From an uncultured Clostridia bacterium (GTDB lineage Bacteria > Bacillota > Clostridia > Christensenellales > QALW01): a stretch of 64,000 bases of DNA. A program made the translations under genes and the position numbers. Under the pieces are notes generated by a model. The model was not told the origin of the DNA. It did no database searches and saw only the letters and a list, made by a program, of their open reading frames with translations. The stretch is from positions 5,935 through 69,934 of the forward strand of contig CAKRZX010000010.1 of NCBI GenBank assembly GCA_934434555.1. The letters run 5' to 3'. Below are positions 26,501-34,637 of this stretch, piece after piece (positions within the stretch are counted from its first letter, which is position 1; each line of letters opens with the position of its first letter).

Positions 26501-29500
26501 AGAGGCTCTTGAAAGGGGCTTGAAAGCAGATTCTCATACCCATTATCACGGACTTGGGGAGGAGTTGTTCCTGAAAATAATCGGCGGATTGGACGAAGTG
26601 CAACTTGCTTACCGAGGTACTAAAAATGCAGATAATGCAGCGAGAAGAGAGAATTATTTCCTGTTGATATCACAGTATAAAGACGCAAAAGGAAATATTG
26701 TAAACGTGCCTGTTTATATCAATGAAAAAGCACAGTATAACCGTATATTTGTTGATACAAACAAAATAGCGACTGTATTTGGCAGAGATAATTTCTTTGA
26801 GTATATCCGAAAAGAAGTTCAAAACGGAAATCTTGCAAGGATAAAGAACAAGGATAAAATTAAAGAAGCCGACACGGCGTGGAAAACACAGCCTGAATCG
26901 ACTTCTGTTAATAGAAACATCAACCAAGTCAGTGAACTGAAGGCACTAATCGCCAGCAGTTATAACAAGAGTGCTTCTGATAACAGAAGCGATCGGGTCG
27001 GTGACCGGACGGTTCAAAAGACCGAAGGGTACGGCTCGAATGTTTCTGATAATATTATACTCCAAAAGTCCGAGAAAAGTCAAGAAAAATTTTCCGTGCG
27101 CAATCCTGATGCCACAGATAACCGCACGTTGCTTTCGAATGCGCTTGCTTCTGCGGCTCAGAATGCGATAGAGAAGAAGTACATTGAGCAGTATCAAGAG
27201 AAGATAGACACCGTAAATGCGGAGCAGGAGAAACTTGCAGACCTTAAAGCCAAGATTAAGGAACTTTCGTTTGCGCCCGGCAAAAGGAACACGGAGCAAA
27301 TCCGTAATCTGCAAGACCAAGCCATAAAGACTGCCAACCGCATCAATATCTACGATAAGCAACTTCTTCGGTTAGAGGCTATGAAGCCATTGAAAGACGT
27401 TGTGGAGAGGGAAAGAATACTTGCAGGGAAGAAGGCTGAACAAGTGGGCAGAGAAGCCCTGAACGCTTATAAAGAGCGTGCTGCCAAGAACGAAAAGGAA
27501 CTTATGAACAAGTACAATGAGAGGATTAAGCGTGGTGTTGAAGGCAGGAACAAAACGGTAATCAAGAACAAGATACGGAATGTTATCGGGCAACTTAACA
27601 CAATGCTTAAAAGCGGTAAAGACAGAGCAAATGTAAAGACCGAACTCAAAGGTACAGTCAGACAGGCTCTTGATACGGCAACGGTTCTCTTTTCGTCACT
27701 TGATGCCGAGGATATCTATGCGGTAGGTATCACTGCGGTTACCAATGATGAGCAAGCACTCCTTTCAAGGTATGGCGAACTTCTCGGTAAGCGCAATGCA
27801 GAAACCGATGCTACGGAACTTGAAAAGATTAAAGGGCAAATTTCAAGGATTGAGTATAAACTCAAAGATGTTTTTGTAAGAGAGCGTAACCGTTTGCAGA
27901 AAACATATGTAGACATCGCAATCGATGAACTCATCAATGCGTATAAGGTGACCGCTGAGTCTGAAAAGATTTATGTTTCCGAGGCATACGACCAAAACAT
28001 TGTAGACCGCCTTGAAAGCATAAAGAAAGACCTTAAAGGCACGACTGTTGACGATATGACCAAAGAGCAACTTCAATCGGTGTATGAAGCGTACAAACTT
28101 ATCCTGCATTCGGTAAGAGAGGCTAACAAACTGCACCGGGAGGGCAGGAGCGAGTCCGTATCGGATAATGCCAATGCCGTTGTGGAAGAGGTAAGGAAAG
28201 TCGGCAGAACAAAGGATGACAGCCCGAAGATTGTTGATTCCGCAAAGACTGCTACGTGGAATGAGTTAAAGCCTATATATGCCTTTGAAAGAATAGGTTC
28301 TCCCACGCTTATGAATCTCTATCACGATGTCGAAACTGCCGAATCAACATGGGGCAGAGACATCTATGAAGCGAGTAATTTCATAAACGATATGCGGGAA
28401 AAGTACGGATATGATTCTTGGGATTTCAAAACAAGACATACCGTTGATTTAAGTTCGGGTGCAAAAATCAAACTTTCACTTCAACAAATGATGTCAATAT
28501 ATGCATATTCAAAGCGTGAACAAGCGATTGACCATATGCAGAAGGGCGGTTTTGTATTTGCCAACAAGGCATTCAAGAAGACAAAGAAGGGCTTGATTGA
28601 ATACGTACCGACACAATCCCGGTCATTTAAGATATCTGCTGAGGATGTGGCAACGATAAAGGAGTTAATCAAAGACCAAATCGGCTACGTTGACGAAATG
28701 CAAACGTATTTATCGGCGGCAATGGCTGATAAGGGCAATGAGGCTTCCAATATCCTGTACGGAATAGACCTGTTCAAGGAAAAGGCGTATTTCCCGTTGC
28801 GGTCATCTTACGATTACCTGCAACAGCAGAATACTCCTGCCGGGGAAGTATCGCTTAAAAACAACGGAATGACCAAAGAGACAACGCCTCACGCAAGCAA
28901 TCCCATTATCCTTGACGATTTCGATTCGGTGTGGTCGGCTCATGTGGACAAGATGTCTGTATACCATGCGTTCGTAGTGCCTCTTGATAACTTCAATAAG
29001 GTGTTCAATTATACGGATGGATTCAACACTGATGATTCGGGAGCATCGTCTGTCAGAACGGTTCTCAAAGGCATTTTCGGAAACGGCGTTAACGAGTACA
29101 TCAGCAATATGTTGGTAGACCTCAACGGCGGTGCTATGACTGACAGGGTAAGCAATCCGTTTATCGGTATGGTCGGAAAGTTCAAGAAAACTGCGGTTGC
29201 TGCATCGCTGTCGGTTATTGTTCAGCAGCCTACGGCTATACTGAGGGCAATGGCGTTGGTAGACCCGAAGTATTTCAAGAAGCACGATAAGTTAAAGCAC
29301 GGCGAGAAGTGGGAACAACTTAAAAAGTACGCTCCTGTGGCGGTAATAAAAGAAATCGGCGGCTTTGATGTCGGAAACGGCAGACAGGCAGTGTCCTACC
29401 TTGAAGGCAGTAAATCCCTTATGGATAAAGCCGATGATTTTCTGATGCGAGGTGCAGGACTTGCCGATGAAATAGGTTGGAATGCTATTTGGGATGCCGT

Positions 29501-30557
29501 GCAGAATGAAGTTGCCGCCAAGAAAGGCTTGACGGGCGAGGAACTCTTAATTGAAGCGGGTAAGCGCTTTGAAGAAGTTGTAAGATATACACAGGTATAT
29601 GACTCGACACTTTCAAGAAGCGGCTTTATGCGTTCGAAGAGCGATATCTTAAAAATGGCTACTGCCTTTATGGGAGAGCCTACAACATCGTTTAATATGC
29701 TTTATAATGCCGTTCTGCAAGCCAAGCGAGGCACAATGACAAAGGGAAAGGCGTTAAGGGCTATTACGGCGGTAGTTGTATCAATTATAGCGGCAAATGC
29801 TCTAAAATCAATAGTCGGAGCGGGTCGTGACGATGATGACGATGAAACGCTTGTTGAAAAGTATATTGAATCTTTTACTTCCAACTTTATAAGTGATATA
29901 TTTGTCCCGAATATGCTCCCGTTCATCAGGGATATTATCAGCATATTTGAAGGATGGGATGTAAGCCGTACCGATATGGACTTAATCAGCGACCTTAAAG
30001 ATGCTATTGACAGTCTTTCAAAGGACGGCTCAACATACCGAAAGGTCGAAGACTTCGGCGGTGCAGTGGCAAATCTTTTCGGTGTGCCGTTAAAGAACAT
30101 AATGAGAGATTTCCGTTCGATTTACAATCTGTTTGCAACGCCGTTCAACGGTGAAAGAACAGATTCCGAAGGCTTATGGAGCGCATTCCTTAAAGGGTGG
30201 TCAGGCAAAGGTAAGTCTGAAATAGAGCAGTATTTATCATACGTCAAAAACGGTAATCCATCAAAAGCAAAAGAACTCTACGGTGAAATGCTTGATAAAA
30301 AGAAGCAGGAAATCGCAGATGACAGAGCGGCAGAGGGCAAGAAGGAACTTACGGAAAAAGAGGTTGAGAAAAAAGCCAAGAGCAGTGTTAAGTCGTCTAT
30401 TTCTGCTAAGTACCGAGAAGCATACATCGAGGCGTACAAGAAGAAAGACGATGCGACAATGGCTCAAATCCGCAAGGAAATGTATGCAACAGGACTTTAC
30501 GGAAGTGTTGACGCGGTTATTGAAACCTGCCGAAATTGGCTTAAAGAGTACAAATGA
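20598..30557 (+). CDS. Giant polyvalent protein: zincin, nuclease-like, ADP-ribosyltransferase and LPD38-like domains
   Basis: 3319 residues. Approximate layout: helical N terminus (1-430); Ala/Gly-rich hydrophobic segment (440-640) possibly membrane-penetrating; zincin peptidase with HELTH at 1079-1083; MuF-C/barnase-EndoU-like modules at about 1255-1410, 1470-1650 and 1940-2090; ADP-ribosyltransferase (VYHGT 1714-1718, GYGFYFS 1738-1744). Then a long coiled coil (2180-2560) and an LPD38-like C-terminal region ending in SFNMLYNAVLQAKRG near 3040. Module borders carry a repeated (V/I)(R/K)(Y/F)SxR hexapeptide at about 1227, 1441, 1677, 1907 and 2163. Polyvalent proteins are thought to be packaged and injected to disarm the host early. 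Individual nuclease-like assignments are tentative. Confidence 0.85.
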   Translation: MGKASDVLRKRRAHGSSYYAIENDTAQSTKSASEILNERRIKKYRTELNALNMQPLYDYKDFGLSEENKKSYNARISEYKTALNNLKKYDKSITNDDYNGYIKSLDALSQKFDVLSAFDSEDELNKAIEYQKDREAKLSFDLEKGKSELDNLKDIQEKIRTAYKGKSKLNYQDYVNGYVRAGYGKEKAEELAKEAVNSNLTNDAVLDSQIAEYLDGTGYKTSEEFNNAVAEKEQFYNQAKLLQNNEALTNDALSASDFAEYAQKGKELVPKNDWWYEWDKNINVVEANRRKVSNELGLYEKVGVISKETATTPQKQVGIGRKDKVNAILMMNDEEVQIYDYYLGKYGKKSAEEYYKTIEPTLNARAAGIIFDETYNGKMGTEMLHGVIAGFENFGTGIKNLPNAVGLKDDDYITPTVNQMVSGSIREDLADKGPEILGSSLGQIGYDTITTISNMIPSIVASYATAGAASALGVSAAAAQTAGNIAGNVLLGASAAGNEYAEMLNSGMNKEQARALSIVQGTWEGASEYYLGAIEGLGANKIGKIIGGTKFANILGKAGNGTVKAILDFFGDAATEGMEEVIQDIGSSVINGVMTDKWEFSSAEEEVYNFVLGALTAGVMNGGTALFRGSVNAVGNIGDNVTYGKMYKGDVNAQNLLVEEGLASDDGTKSKKLAEKYKSRLNNGKELTGNQLRKLINANEQAIIAEDVTSIKSNVSEYLSELGETGNIDEISSAVADMLVGKEISPYQEKVLETSKYASRIINELNPENIKSGEYSTYLPKKLDTNRINPDVYGLAAEVSKNVSANESNSANAGYSLPAVGKTVAPKTNLIGAADINVENRISEDGKTKSVSTGKEITVNKEDAFASAKNGEVYLNTDQGTVKLSDIEFGTKNEALLYEAFSDLNPTIANSAIKQYDGKTPIMTYINGMLQGINLYGKYNFKGVGIDISADSFFAELSQADQKLALGLGREQANIEAKKNAEKIKTKAKGVTEKVKNSGKGTVRFEKGVKAKNKMQAKGVALAKHLASALGIEIVFFDSKQDASHENHNGWYDPKDNSIHLDINAGDNYQGTIVYTLAHELTHFIEKWSPEKYKTFSDFLIEQYADNGVSVEDLLAKQMAKLNTQDADYAMKELVADACQTMLLDSKAVEKLAALRQQDATLWEKIKEFISNLLADIKELYNGITPDSEEAKALRELQSGVEQIHALFEDAAVDAAKAYAQGDSSEVRYSTRKSFAEQVNDVINGIHNPRYDLYISHTPQYLIELNFSDEALLMRSGKLREILNKHSEMNVELIKKIPEALKDPLLVLKSKTNPSESVVVITDITTSKGDMIIPVWVNQEANYIDIDFKEKYTKANFVASSYGRNVKGLIEYALENGGVLYQNKDTKRVRSLLTRNGLQLSTPLTISNSDISIRQNTEKSQGKNSDFEKNFSDTKTDGADVRYSFRNTETGMANNFLIRYNKEMSSLIEKTGNVIVDSYDKLVEQVNRAFDKPKEKATLYFGILDKDILSDINDKIPNLPREMSGSIFKKGRQYSVAATLDSIRHLIDDKKGMTKEDVIDYLDRFADAIVDNDSVSFASYNRGNLKIDGLLFKKAFPDGTILTFDLVSNGKKVIGLQTIYMDKAGYKKRKFAKPLMMQNAPTKTSETHGGQTFNPNDSTVPEKSQGIFSDRTTGGNVKFSVRSIDSEGKNLSEGQQEYFKDSKVRDENGNLLVVYHGTDADFNVFDFGKAGKNGRAEGYGFYFSDDKEITGKYGDRQKEVYLDIKKPMYSDKKTLTKSELKKFVNSLIDYAAEEYGEDWKDSFISNYINTYDSGVTRTSCVRDFVNEIWGYSENDQELIYEIANGSGMNYGTDTMKPFYDVLFDSVGVDGSIATWEHENGTSKVYVTFRSEQSKNTDNLNPTNNADIRYSLREGAKEDVEKALKEKDYTEDVCLTESSPSIIASQNGVRNLPMLMKASHIRENVFTKEEALERGLKADSHTHYHGLGEELFLKIIGGLDEVQLAYRGTKNADNAARRENYFLLISQYKDAKGNIVNVPVYINEKAQYNRIFVDTNKIATVFGRDNFFEYIRKEVQNGNLARIKNKDKIKEADTAWKTQPESTSVNRNINQVSELKALIASSYNKSASDNRSDRVGDRTVQKTEGYGSNVSDNIILQKSEKSQEKFSVRNPDATDNRTLLSNALASAAQNAIEKKYIEQYQEKIDTVNAEQEKLADLKAKIKELSFAPGKRNTEQIRNLQDQAIKTANRINIYDKQLLRLEAMKPLKDVVERERILAGKKAEQVGREALNAYKERAAKNEKELMNKYNERIKRGVEGRNKTVIKNKIRNVIGQLNTMLKSGKDRANVKTELKGTVRQALDTATVLFSSLDAEDIYAVGITAVTNDEQALLSRYGELLGKRNAETDATELEKIKGQISRIEYKLKDVFVRERNRLQKTYVDIAIDELINAYKVTAESEKIYVSEAYDQNIVDRLESIKKDLKGTTVDDMTKEQLQSVYEAYKLILHSVREANKLHREGRSESVSDNANAVVEEVRKVGRTKDDSPKIVDSAKTATWNELKPIYAFERIGSPTLMNLYHDVETAESTWGRDIYEASNFINDMREKYGYDSWDFKTRHTVDLSSGAKIKLSLQQMMSIYAYSKREQAIDHMQKGGFVFANKAFKKTKKGLIEYVPTQSRSFKISAEDVATIKELIKDQIGYVDEMQTYLSAAMADKGNEASNILYGIDLFKEKAYFPLRSSYDYLQQQNTPAGEVSLKNNGMTKETTPHASNPIILDDFDSVWSAHVDKMSVYHAFVVPLDNFNKVFNYTDGFNTDDSGASSVRTVLKGIFGNGVNEYISNMLVDLNGGAMTDRVSNPFIGMVGKFKKTAVAASLSVIVQQPTAILRAMALVDPKYFKKHDKLKHGEKWEQLKKYAPVAVIKEIGGFDVGNGRQAVSYLEGSKSLMDKADDFLMRGAGLADEIGWNAIWDAVQNEVAAKKGLTGEELLIEAGKRFEEVVRYTQVYDSTLSRSGFMRSKSDILKMATAFMGEPTTSFNMLYNAVLQAKRGTMTKGKALRAITAVVVSIIAANALKSIVGAGRDDDDDETLVEKYIESFTSNFISDIFVPNMLPFIRDIISIFEGWDVSRTDMDLISDLKDAIDSLSKDGSTYRKVEDFGGAVANLFGVPLKNIMRDFRSIYNLFATPFNGERTDSEGLWSAFLKGWSGKGKSEIEQYLSYVKNGNPSKAKELYGEMLDKKKQEIADDRAAEGKKELTEKEVEKKAKSSVKSSISAKYREAYIEAYKKKDDATMAQIRKEMYATGLYGSVDAVIETCRNWLKEYK

Positions 30558-30566
30558 TAAATTTAA

Positions 30567-30604
30567 TTTAGGGGGGGTTTATTAAAGCCCTCCCTTTATT
30601 TATA
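30567..30604 (+). terminator. Rho-independent terminator after the polyvalent gene
   Basis: Stem AGGGGGGG/CCCTCCCT (30570-30577 with 30588-30595, one G-T pair), 10-nt loop, then TTATTTATA. It separates the giant gene from the fibre gene. Confidence 0.7.
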
Positions 30605-30627
30605 ATAATAAAAAAGGAGGATAACAA

Positions 30628-32880
30628 ATGCAAAACACAATCAGCATAACAGTAAGCGCAGACCATAGGGTGTGCTGCCCGGAGTGGGACATAGCGCGAA
30701 CGGGGGAGAATGAATGCACACGCTTTGATATAACGCTTGCGGAAGAATTGAGTACATACAGCGCATATATCGATTTTGAGAAGCCTGACGGCGAAAAATT
30801 CAAAACGCCACGGCTGAATATCGAAAATAACAAAATAACCTACGACTTGCCGTCAGCCGTGCTTGACGTAAAGGGGAATCTGCTTGTGCAGTTGGTTCTC
30901 CAAAATGACGAGGGCGAGATATGGAAAAGCAACGTGCAGAAGTTCTATGTGAGCGAATCAGTAAACGCAACGGAAGCGATAGCCGAAAAGGACGATTTTG
31001 TGGCGGATATCGAGAAGCGTGTGGACGGGAAGTTGGATAAGGACATAGCGGGGTCAAAAGGTTTTAAGTTAACGGAGAGTAATTTCCATTATGGGTGTTA
31101 CGGTTTAATCATATTGAGAAAAACATATGCTGATACTACAATCCGTACAACACGTAAAATAACTTGCGAACGATATGGCTCAACACAAGAGTTTACCACT
31201 ATATCGTCAACACCTGACGGAAGAGCATTCCTTACAAACGAAGTACCTTATCTGTATTCAGAAGACTTATACAGTTTTACTAAGATTACTTTTAAGGACT
31301 CTTCGGGTAGTGTAATTAAGACTATATCTGCAAGTAGTAACACAACCCCTGATTTAATTGATTGGTATGGCTGCGTAACAGATTGGACTACAAATCCCAC
31401 TACTGATATGTTAACGTATATATCGACTTCCGAATCGAATTGGATGCCGGAAGAGGACAAAATCGGCGCATTCTATTACGTGGATATTCCGAGCGATGTT
31501 ATCACGGAGAACCTTACAAACGAGCCTACCTGCATAAAGATAGACGCAAACTTTGATTCGGGATTAAGACAGAACTATATCGACTGGGGCGATGACGGCA
31601 CACTTACAACTGCTATTGCAGACAGTTGCCTTAAAGCAAATTACAAGGTCGGGGATAATTATCTGACTTTATCTCTTAAAAAGAACAAAAGAGCAGGACA
31701 AGGTTTAGAACAGAAGCCTGTGTTCAAAGATACGTCCAACATACATTTCCCTGACCGTCCGGATATCGGTAATGTAACGGTAGGCGAGGGGTTTAACGTT
31801 GTTGCGGGCAAAGAGAATAAAGCATTGTTTGATTACGGATTCTCTTCGGGCAAGAACAATGCTTCACTCGGCAGATACAGCATAACAGGCGGTACGAGAA
31901 ATACTGCGGCTTATGCCGGTATAACGCTGGGCAATCATAATATCGTTCTTGGACAGAGTGGCTTTGCGGCGGGTGCAACAAACCTTATAGGGCGTGGCGG
32001 CAGTAACGGCGTTACACTTGGCTCGGAAAATGTTATTAACGGTAAAAACGGAATAGCGGGAGGCAGAGCAAATAATGTATCCGGCATTTACGGTGTAGCG
32101 TTGGGCTATGGAAATAAGGTAAAAGGCAAAAGCAGTTCTGCCTTAGGCTATACAAACAGTCTGAATGATGACAGCGAGTTCGCCGCAGGCACGGGCAATA
32201 CGCTTTCGGGCGAAAATGCCGTGGCAATAGGTCGAGCAAATCAATCTTACGGGAAGTCAAATACTTGTATTGGTTACGGCAACGTAGTTAACAAGGGTGT
32301 ATGCGGAACAGCAATCGGTAATGTAAATCACGTCTATGCCAATTATGCCTTTGCGGCGGGTAACAATAACACCGTCAATGCTGACGCATCGGGTGTTATA
32401 GGCTTAAACCTTAATGTAAAAAATTCATCCGAAGCAGGTGTTTATGGTAATGTAGGGCATCTCTTAGGGGGCAGTAATAATACAATAAACGGCGGACGCA
32501 ACCTAATAATGGGCGGACAGTCGAATATCGCATTATTGCACGATTCTATCGTAATCGGAAATAACCTTAAAGATACGTCAAAAGGCTTTGGCAAGGCTAT
32601 TTTCGGAAACTACAACGCCGAGACGGGCGCAAGTATTATGCTTGGTGCGGGCAATCAAGATAACCGTAAAAATGTTTTTGAAGTCTATAATGACGGTGCT
32701 GTAAAGACGCCCAACGCAAGAGCGTACAAAACCGACGGCACGGATGCAAAACGTCTTACGACGGTTGAGTTTGTCGAAGGTAAAATTGCAGATGCACTGA
32801 TACTGAAATCCCCCAACGGGACGAAATACAAATTGACCGTAGCGGACGATGGCACATTAAGCACGGCAAAAGTGATTTAA
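30628..32880 (+). CDS. Tail fibre / receptor-binding protein (BppU N-domain plus YadA-like beta-roll)
   Basis: 750 residues, ATG with AAGGAGGATAACAA upstream. N-terminal BppU-like domain (about 1-125: ITVSADHRVCCPEWDIARTGENECTRFDI and RLNIENNKITYDLPSAVLDVKG), a short coiled linker, a unique beta domain to about 370, then some 17 degenerate 14-residue repeats. Repeats follow G-xxN-xxxG-xxS/A-xxG (GSENVINGKNGIAGGRANNV; ALGYGNKVKGKSSSALGYTN), as in left-handed trimeric beta-rolls of YadA heads. The C terminus has a peptide TTVEFVEGKIADAL. Likely trimeric host-recognition fibre. The repeat region would allow length variation by recombination. Confidence 0.85.
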   Translation: MQNTISITVSADHRVCCPEWDIARTGENECTRFDITLAEELSTYSAYIDFEKPDGEKFKTPRLNIENNKITYDLPSAVLDVKGNLLVQLVLQNDEGEIWKSNVQKFYVSESVNATEAIAEKDDFVADIEKRVDGKLDKDIAGSKGFKLTESNFHYGCYGLIILRKTYADTTIRTTRKITCERYGSTQEFTTISSTPDGRAFLTNEVPYLYSEDLYSFTKITFKDSSGSVIKTISASSNTTPDLIDWYGCVTDWTTNPTTDMLTYISTSESNWMPEEDKIGAFYYVDIPSDVITENLTNEPTCIKIDANFDSGLRQNYIDWGDDGTLTTAIADSCLKANYKVGDNYLTLSLKKNKRAGQGLEQKPVFKDTSNIHFPDRPDIGNVTVGEGFNVVAGKENKALFDYGFSSGKNNASLGRYSITGGTRNTAAYAGITLGNHNIVLGQSGFAAGATNLIGRGGSNGVTLGSENVINGKNGIAGGRANNVSGIYGVALGYGNKVKGKSSSALGYTNSLNDDSEFAAGTGNTLSGENAVAIGRANQSYGKSNTCIGYGNVVNKGVCGTAIGNVNHVYANYAFAAGNNNTVNADASGVIGLNLNVKNSSEAGVYGNVGHLLGGSNNTINGGRNLIMGGQSNIALLHDSIVIGNNLKDTSKGFGKAIFGNYNAETGASIMLGAGNQDNRKNVFEVYNDGAVKTPNARAYKTDGTDAKRLTTVEFVEGKIADALILKSPNGTKYKLTVADDGTLSTAKVI

Positions 32881-32891
32881 GGAGAGAACAA

Positions 32892-33146
32892 ATGAGTGAC
32901 GCAATAATCGTAGCACTTATATCGGGCGGATTAACCTTTGCGGGGACGGCTATCACCTGTGTTGCGACATTAAGGAAGAATCAACAAAATATGCAGACCA
33001 CACAGGCGGTCACAGACACGAAAATCGAGGAACTTACTCGTGAAACCCGTCTCCACAATAATTTCGCTCAACGTGTTCCCGTTATTGAGGAACAAATAAA
33101 AGTAATCAATCACAGAATAAGTGATTTAGAGGAGGAGAGAAAATGA
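32892..33146 (+). CDS. Membrane-anchored coiled-coil protein (XhlA/holin-accessory-like)
   Basis: 84 residues, ATG with AAGGAGAGAAC upstream. One N-terminal transmembrane segment (AIIVALISGGLTFAGTAITCVATL, cited in part) followed by a polar coiled coil (VIEEQIKVINHRISDLEEER). Genes of this shape sit directly upstream of endolysin genes in clostridial phages and are often called XhlA-like or holin-accessory. Overlaps the endolysin start by ATGA. Role in lysis is inferred from neighbourhood. Confidence 0.7.
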   Translation: MSDAIIVALISGGLTFAGTAITCVATLRKNQQNMQTTQAVTDTKIEELTRETRLHNNFAQRVPVIEEQIKVINHRISDLEEERK

Positions 33147-33961
33147 AAACAGCAGACAAATTTACAGACCAAATGAGGGCGTGGGTCGGACGCAACGAAG
33201 CGGACGGCAGCCACAGGGCGATTATAGATATCTATAACGCTCACAAGCCCCTTGCGAGAGGGTACAAGGTGAAATACACCGATGCCTGGTGCGCTGCCAC
33301 CGTTTCAGCGGCGGCAATATCTTGCGGTTACACCGACATCATTCCGCTTGAATGTTCCTGTCAGAGAATGATACAACTTGCGCAGGGTATGGGCATATGG
33401 GTTGAGAATGATGCATATGTTCCAACGCCCGGCGACATCATTCTGTACGATTGGCAGGATTCGGGCAAAGGCAATAATACCGGGTGGGCAGACCACATCG
33501 GCGTGGTCGAAAACTGTGACGGTCAGACCATTACCGTTATTGAGGGCAACTTGAAAGACGCTGTGGGACGCAGAAACATAGCCGTAAACGGAAAATATAT
33601 CCGAGGCTTTATTACTCCCCGTTTTGAGAAAGAACCCGTTAAAGAGCCTGAAAAAACCCTTAAATCGATTGACGAAATCGCAAAAGAAGTCATCAACGGC
33701 AAATGGGGCAACGGTGCGGAGAGAAAGCGGCGTCTTGAAGCCGAGGGATATTCTTATACCGAGGTTCAGGCAAAGGTCAACGAACTGTGCAGAAAGCCGT
33801 CAGCAACGCCCGCAAAGCCCAAAAAGACGCTTAACGAGGTTGCCCGTGAAGTCATAAACGGCAAGTACGGTAACGGCGCAGAAAGAAAAAGACGGATTCC
33901 CGCAGAAACGGATTATACATATGCGGAAGTTCAAGCAGAAGTAAACAGAATCTTAAAATAA
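33143..33961 (+). CDS. Endolysin: CHAP-type amidase/peptidase with two Cpl-7-like repeats
   Basis: 272 residues. CHAP/NlpC-like catalytic domain: Cys in TDAWCAATVSAAA, His in WADHIGVVENCDG, and Glu in TVIEGNL. After a proline/glutamate linker come two homologous 40-residue modules (IDEIAKEVINGKWGNGAERK and LNEVAREVINGKYGNGAERK), matching the CW_7/Cpl-7 muropeptide-binding motif. The protein cleaves peptidoglycan at the end of the lytic cycle once the holin (next gene) permeabilises the membrane. No signal peptide is seen, so export depends on holin. Confidence 0.92.
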   Translation: MKTADKFTDQMRAWVGRNEADGSHRAIIDIYNAHKPLARGYKVKYTDAWCAATVSAAAISCGYTDIIPLECSCQRMIQLAQGMGIWVENDAYVPTPGDIILYDWQDSGKGNNTGWADHIGVVENCDGQTITVIEGNLKDAVGRRNIAVNGKYIRGFITPRFEKEPVKEPEKTLKSIDEIAKEVINGKWGNGAERKRRLEAEGYSYTEVQAKVNELCRKPSATPAKPKKTLNEVAREVINGKYGNGAERKRRIPAETDYTYAEVQAEVNRILK

Positions 33962-33976
33962 AGGAGATATGAGAAA

Positions 33977-34180
33977 ATGAAAATGTCGAACAAAACTTAT
34001 GATGTGCTTAAATGGATAGCGATGTATCTGCTTCCCGCCATAGGAACGCTCTATTTTGCCCTTGCGGGTATATGGTCATTCCCTTACGGCGAACAGGTTG
34101 TAGGTACCGTCACTGCGGTTGACACCTTTTTAGGCGTTATCCTCGGCATCAGCACGGCACAGTATAAGAAAGAGCAGTAA
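33977..34180 (+). CDS. Phage holin (r1t-type)
   Basis: 67 residues, ATG with AAGGAGATAT upstream. Two hydrophobic segments (WIAMYLLPAIGTLYFALAGIW and VTAVDTFLGVILGISTAQY) separated by a short turn with SFPYGEQVVG, and a lysine-rich C terminus (YKKEQ), matching small class II holins of the Lactococcus phage r1t group. It forms the membrane lesions that release the endolysin encoded just upstream. Last plus-strand gene of the prophage; a terminator follows 15 bp after the stop. Confidence 0.9.
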   Translation: MKMSNKTYDVLKWIAMYLLPAIGTLYFALAGIWSFPYGEQVVGTVTAVDTFLGVILGISTAQYKKEQ

Positions 34181-34195
34181 TCTGCTCAACAAAAG

Positions 34196-34228
34196 AACAG
34201 CCCGTTCGTTCCGGAGCGGGCTGTTTTC
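34196..34228 (+). terminator. Late operon terminator
   Basis: 9-bp perfect stem AACAGCCCG/CGGGCTGTT (34196-34204 with 34217-34225), 12-nt loop, followed by TTTC. It ends the phage late operon before the convergent cargo genes. Confidence 0.8.
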
Positions 34229-34270
34229 AATTGATTTTAGTCCCATTTAGAAACACTACACTCAAACAGA

Positions 34271-34621
34271 TTAAACAATCGGTACGCTGTCCACGTAACA
34301 ACTGTCAGGGCAGATATCGACCTTGTTGTTCCAGACTTTACGGCTGTCTACTGTGGGGTCAATATCCCACGCTATGCTGTTGTCCTCATCTACGTATACG
34401 CGACGAAACGCCTGTATATCGGTAAAAGGCTCGAAAACCGTGCCTTTCTTTAAGGACGGACGGACATCGTACAGACGCTTTTCTCCGTTGTCAAAAGATA
34501 TTGTTAAAGTAAAATCGTCGTTTGGAACTACTCCGACTATCTTTTTTCTTCCTGCGGCAAAGTATTCCGCCATTTTCTGATTAAATCCTTTGGACAGATA
34601 GTACTCAACGGATTTCGGCAT
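34271..34621 (-). CDS. DUF2442 protein, third gene of the DarTG operon
   Basis: 116 residues, lying 16 bp downstream of darG on the same strand. N-terminal helix (KSVEYYLSKGFNQKMAEYFAAGRKK) plus the DUF2442 beta domain: IVGVVPNDDFTLTISFDNGEKRLYDVRPSL, FEPFTDIQAFRRVYVDEDNSIAWDIDPTVDS. DUF2442 proteins are frequent in toxin-antitoxin-like neighbourhoods, often as antitoxin-like or accessory proteins, but their mechanism is unclear. Here it could modulate DarTG or be an independent small defence or antidefence gene. Ribosome binding region GGAGATGAAAATATG supports this start. Confidence 0.75.
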   Translation of the reverse strand: MPKSVEYYLSKGFNQKMAEYFAAGRKKIVGVVPNDDFTLTISFDNGEKRLYDVRPSLKKGTVFEPFTDIQAFRRVYVDEDNSIAWDIDPTVDSRKVWNNKVDICPDSCYVDSVPIV

Positions 34622-34637
34622 ATTTTCATCTCCAAAC

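Noticed and set aside
31800..32470. CRISPR-like periodic repeat
   Set aside because: Repeats are degenerate, in frame and encode the beta-roll of the fibre; there are no conserved direct repeats with spacers and no cas genes.
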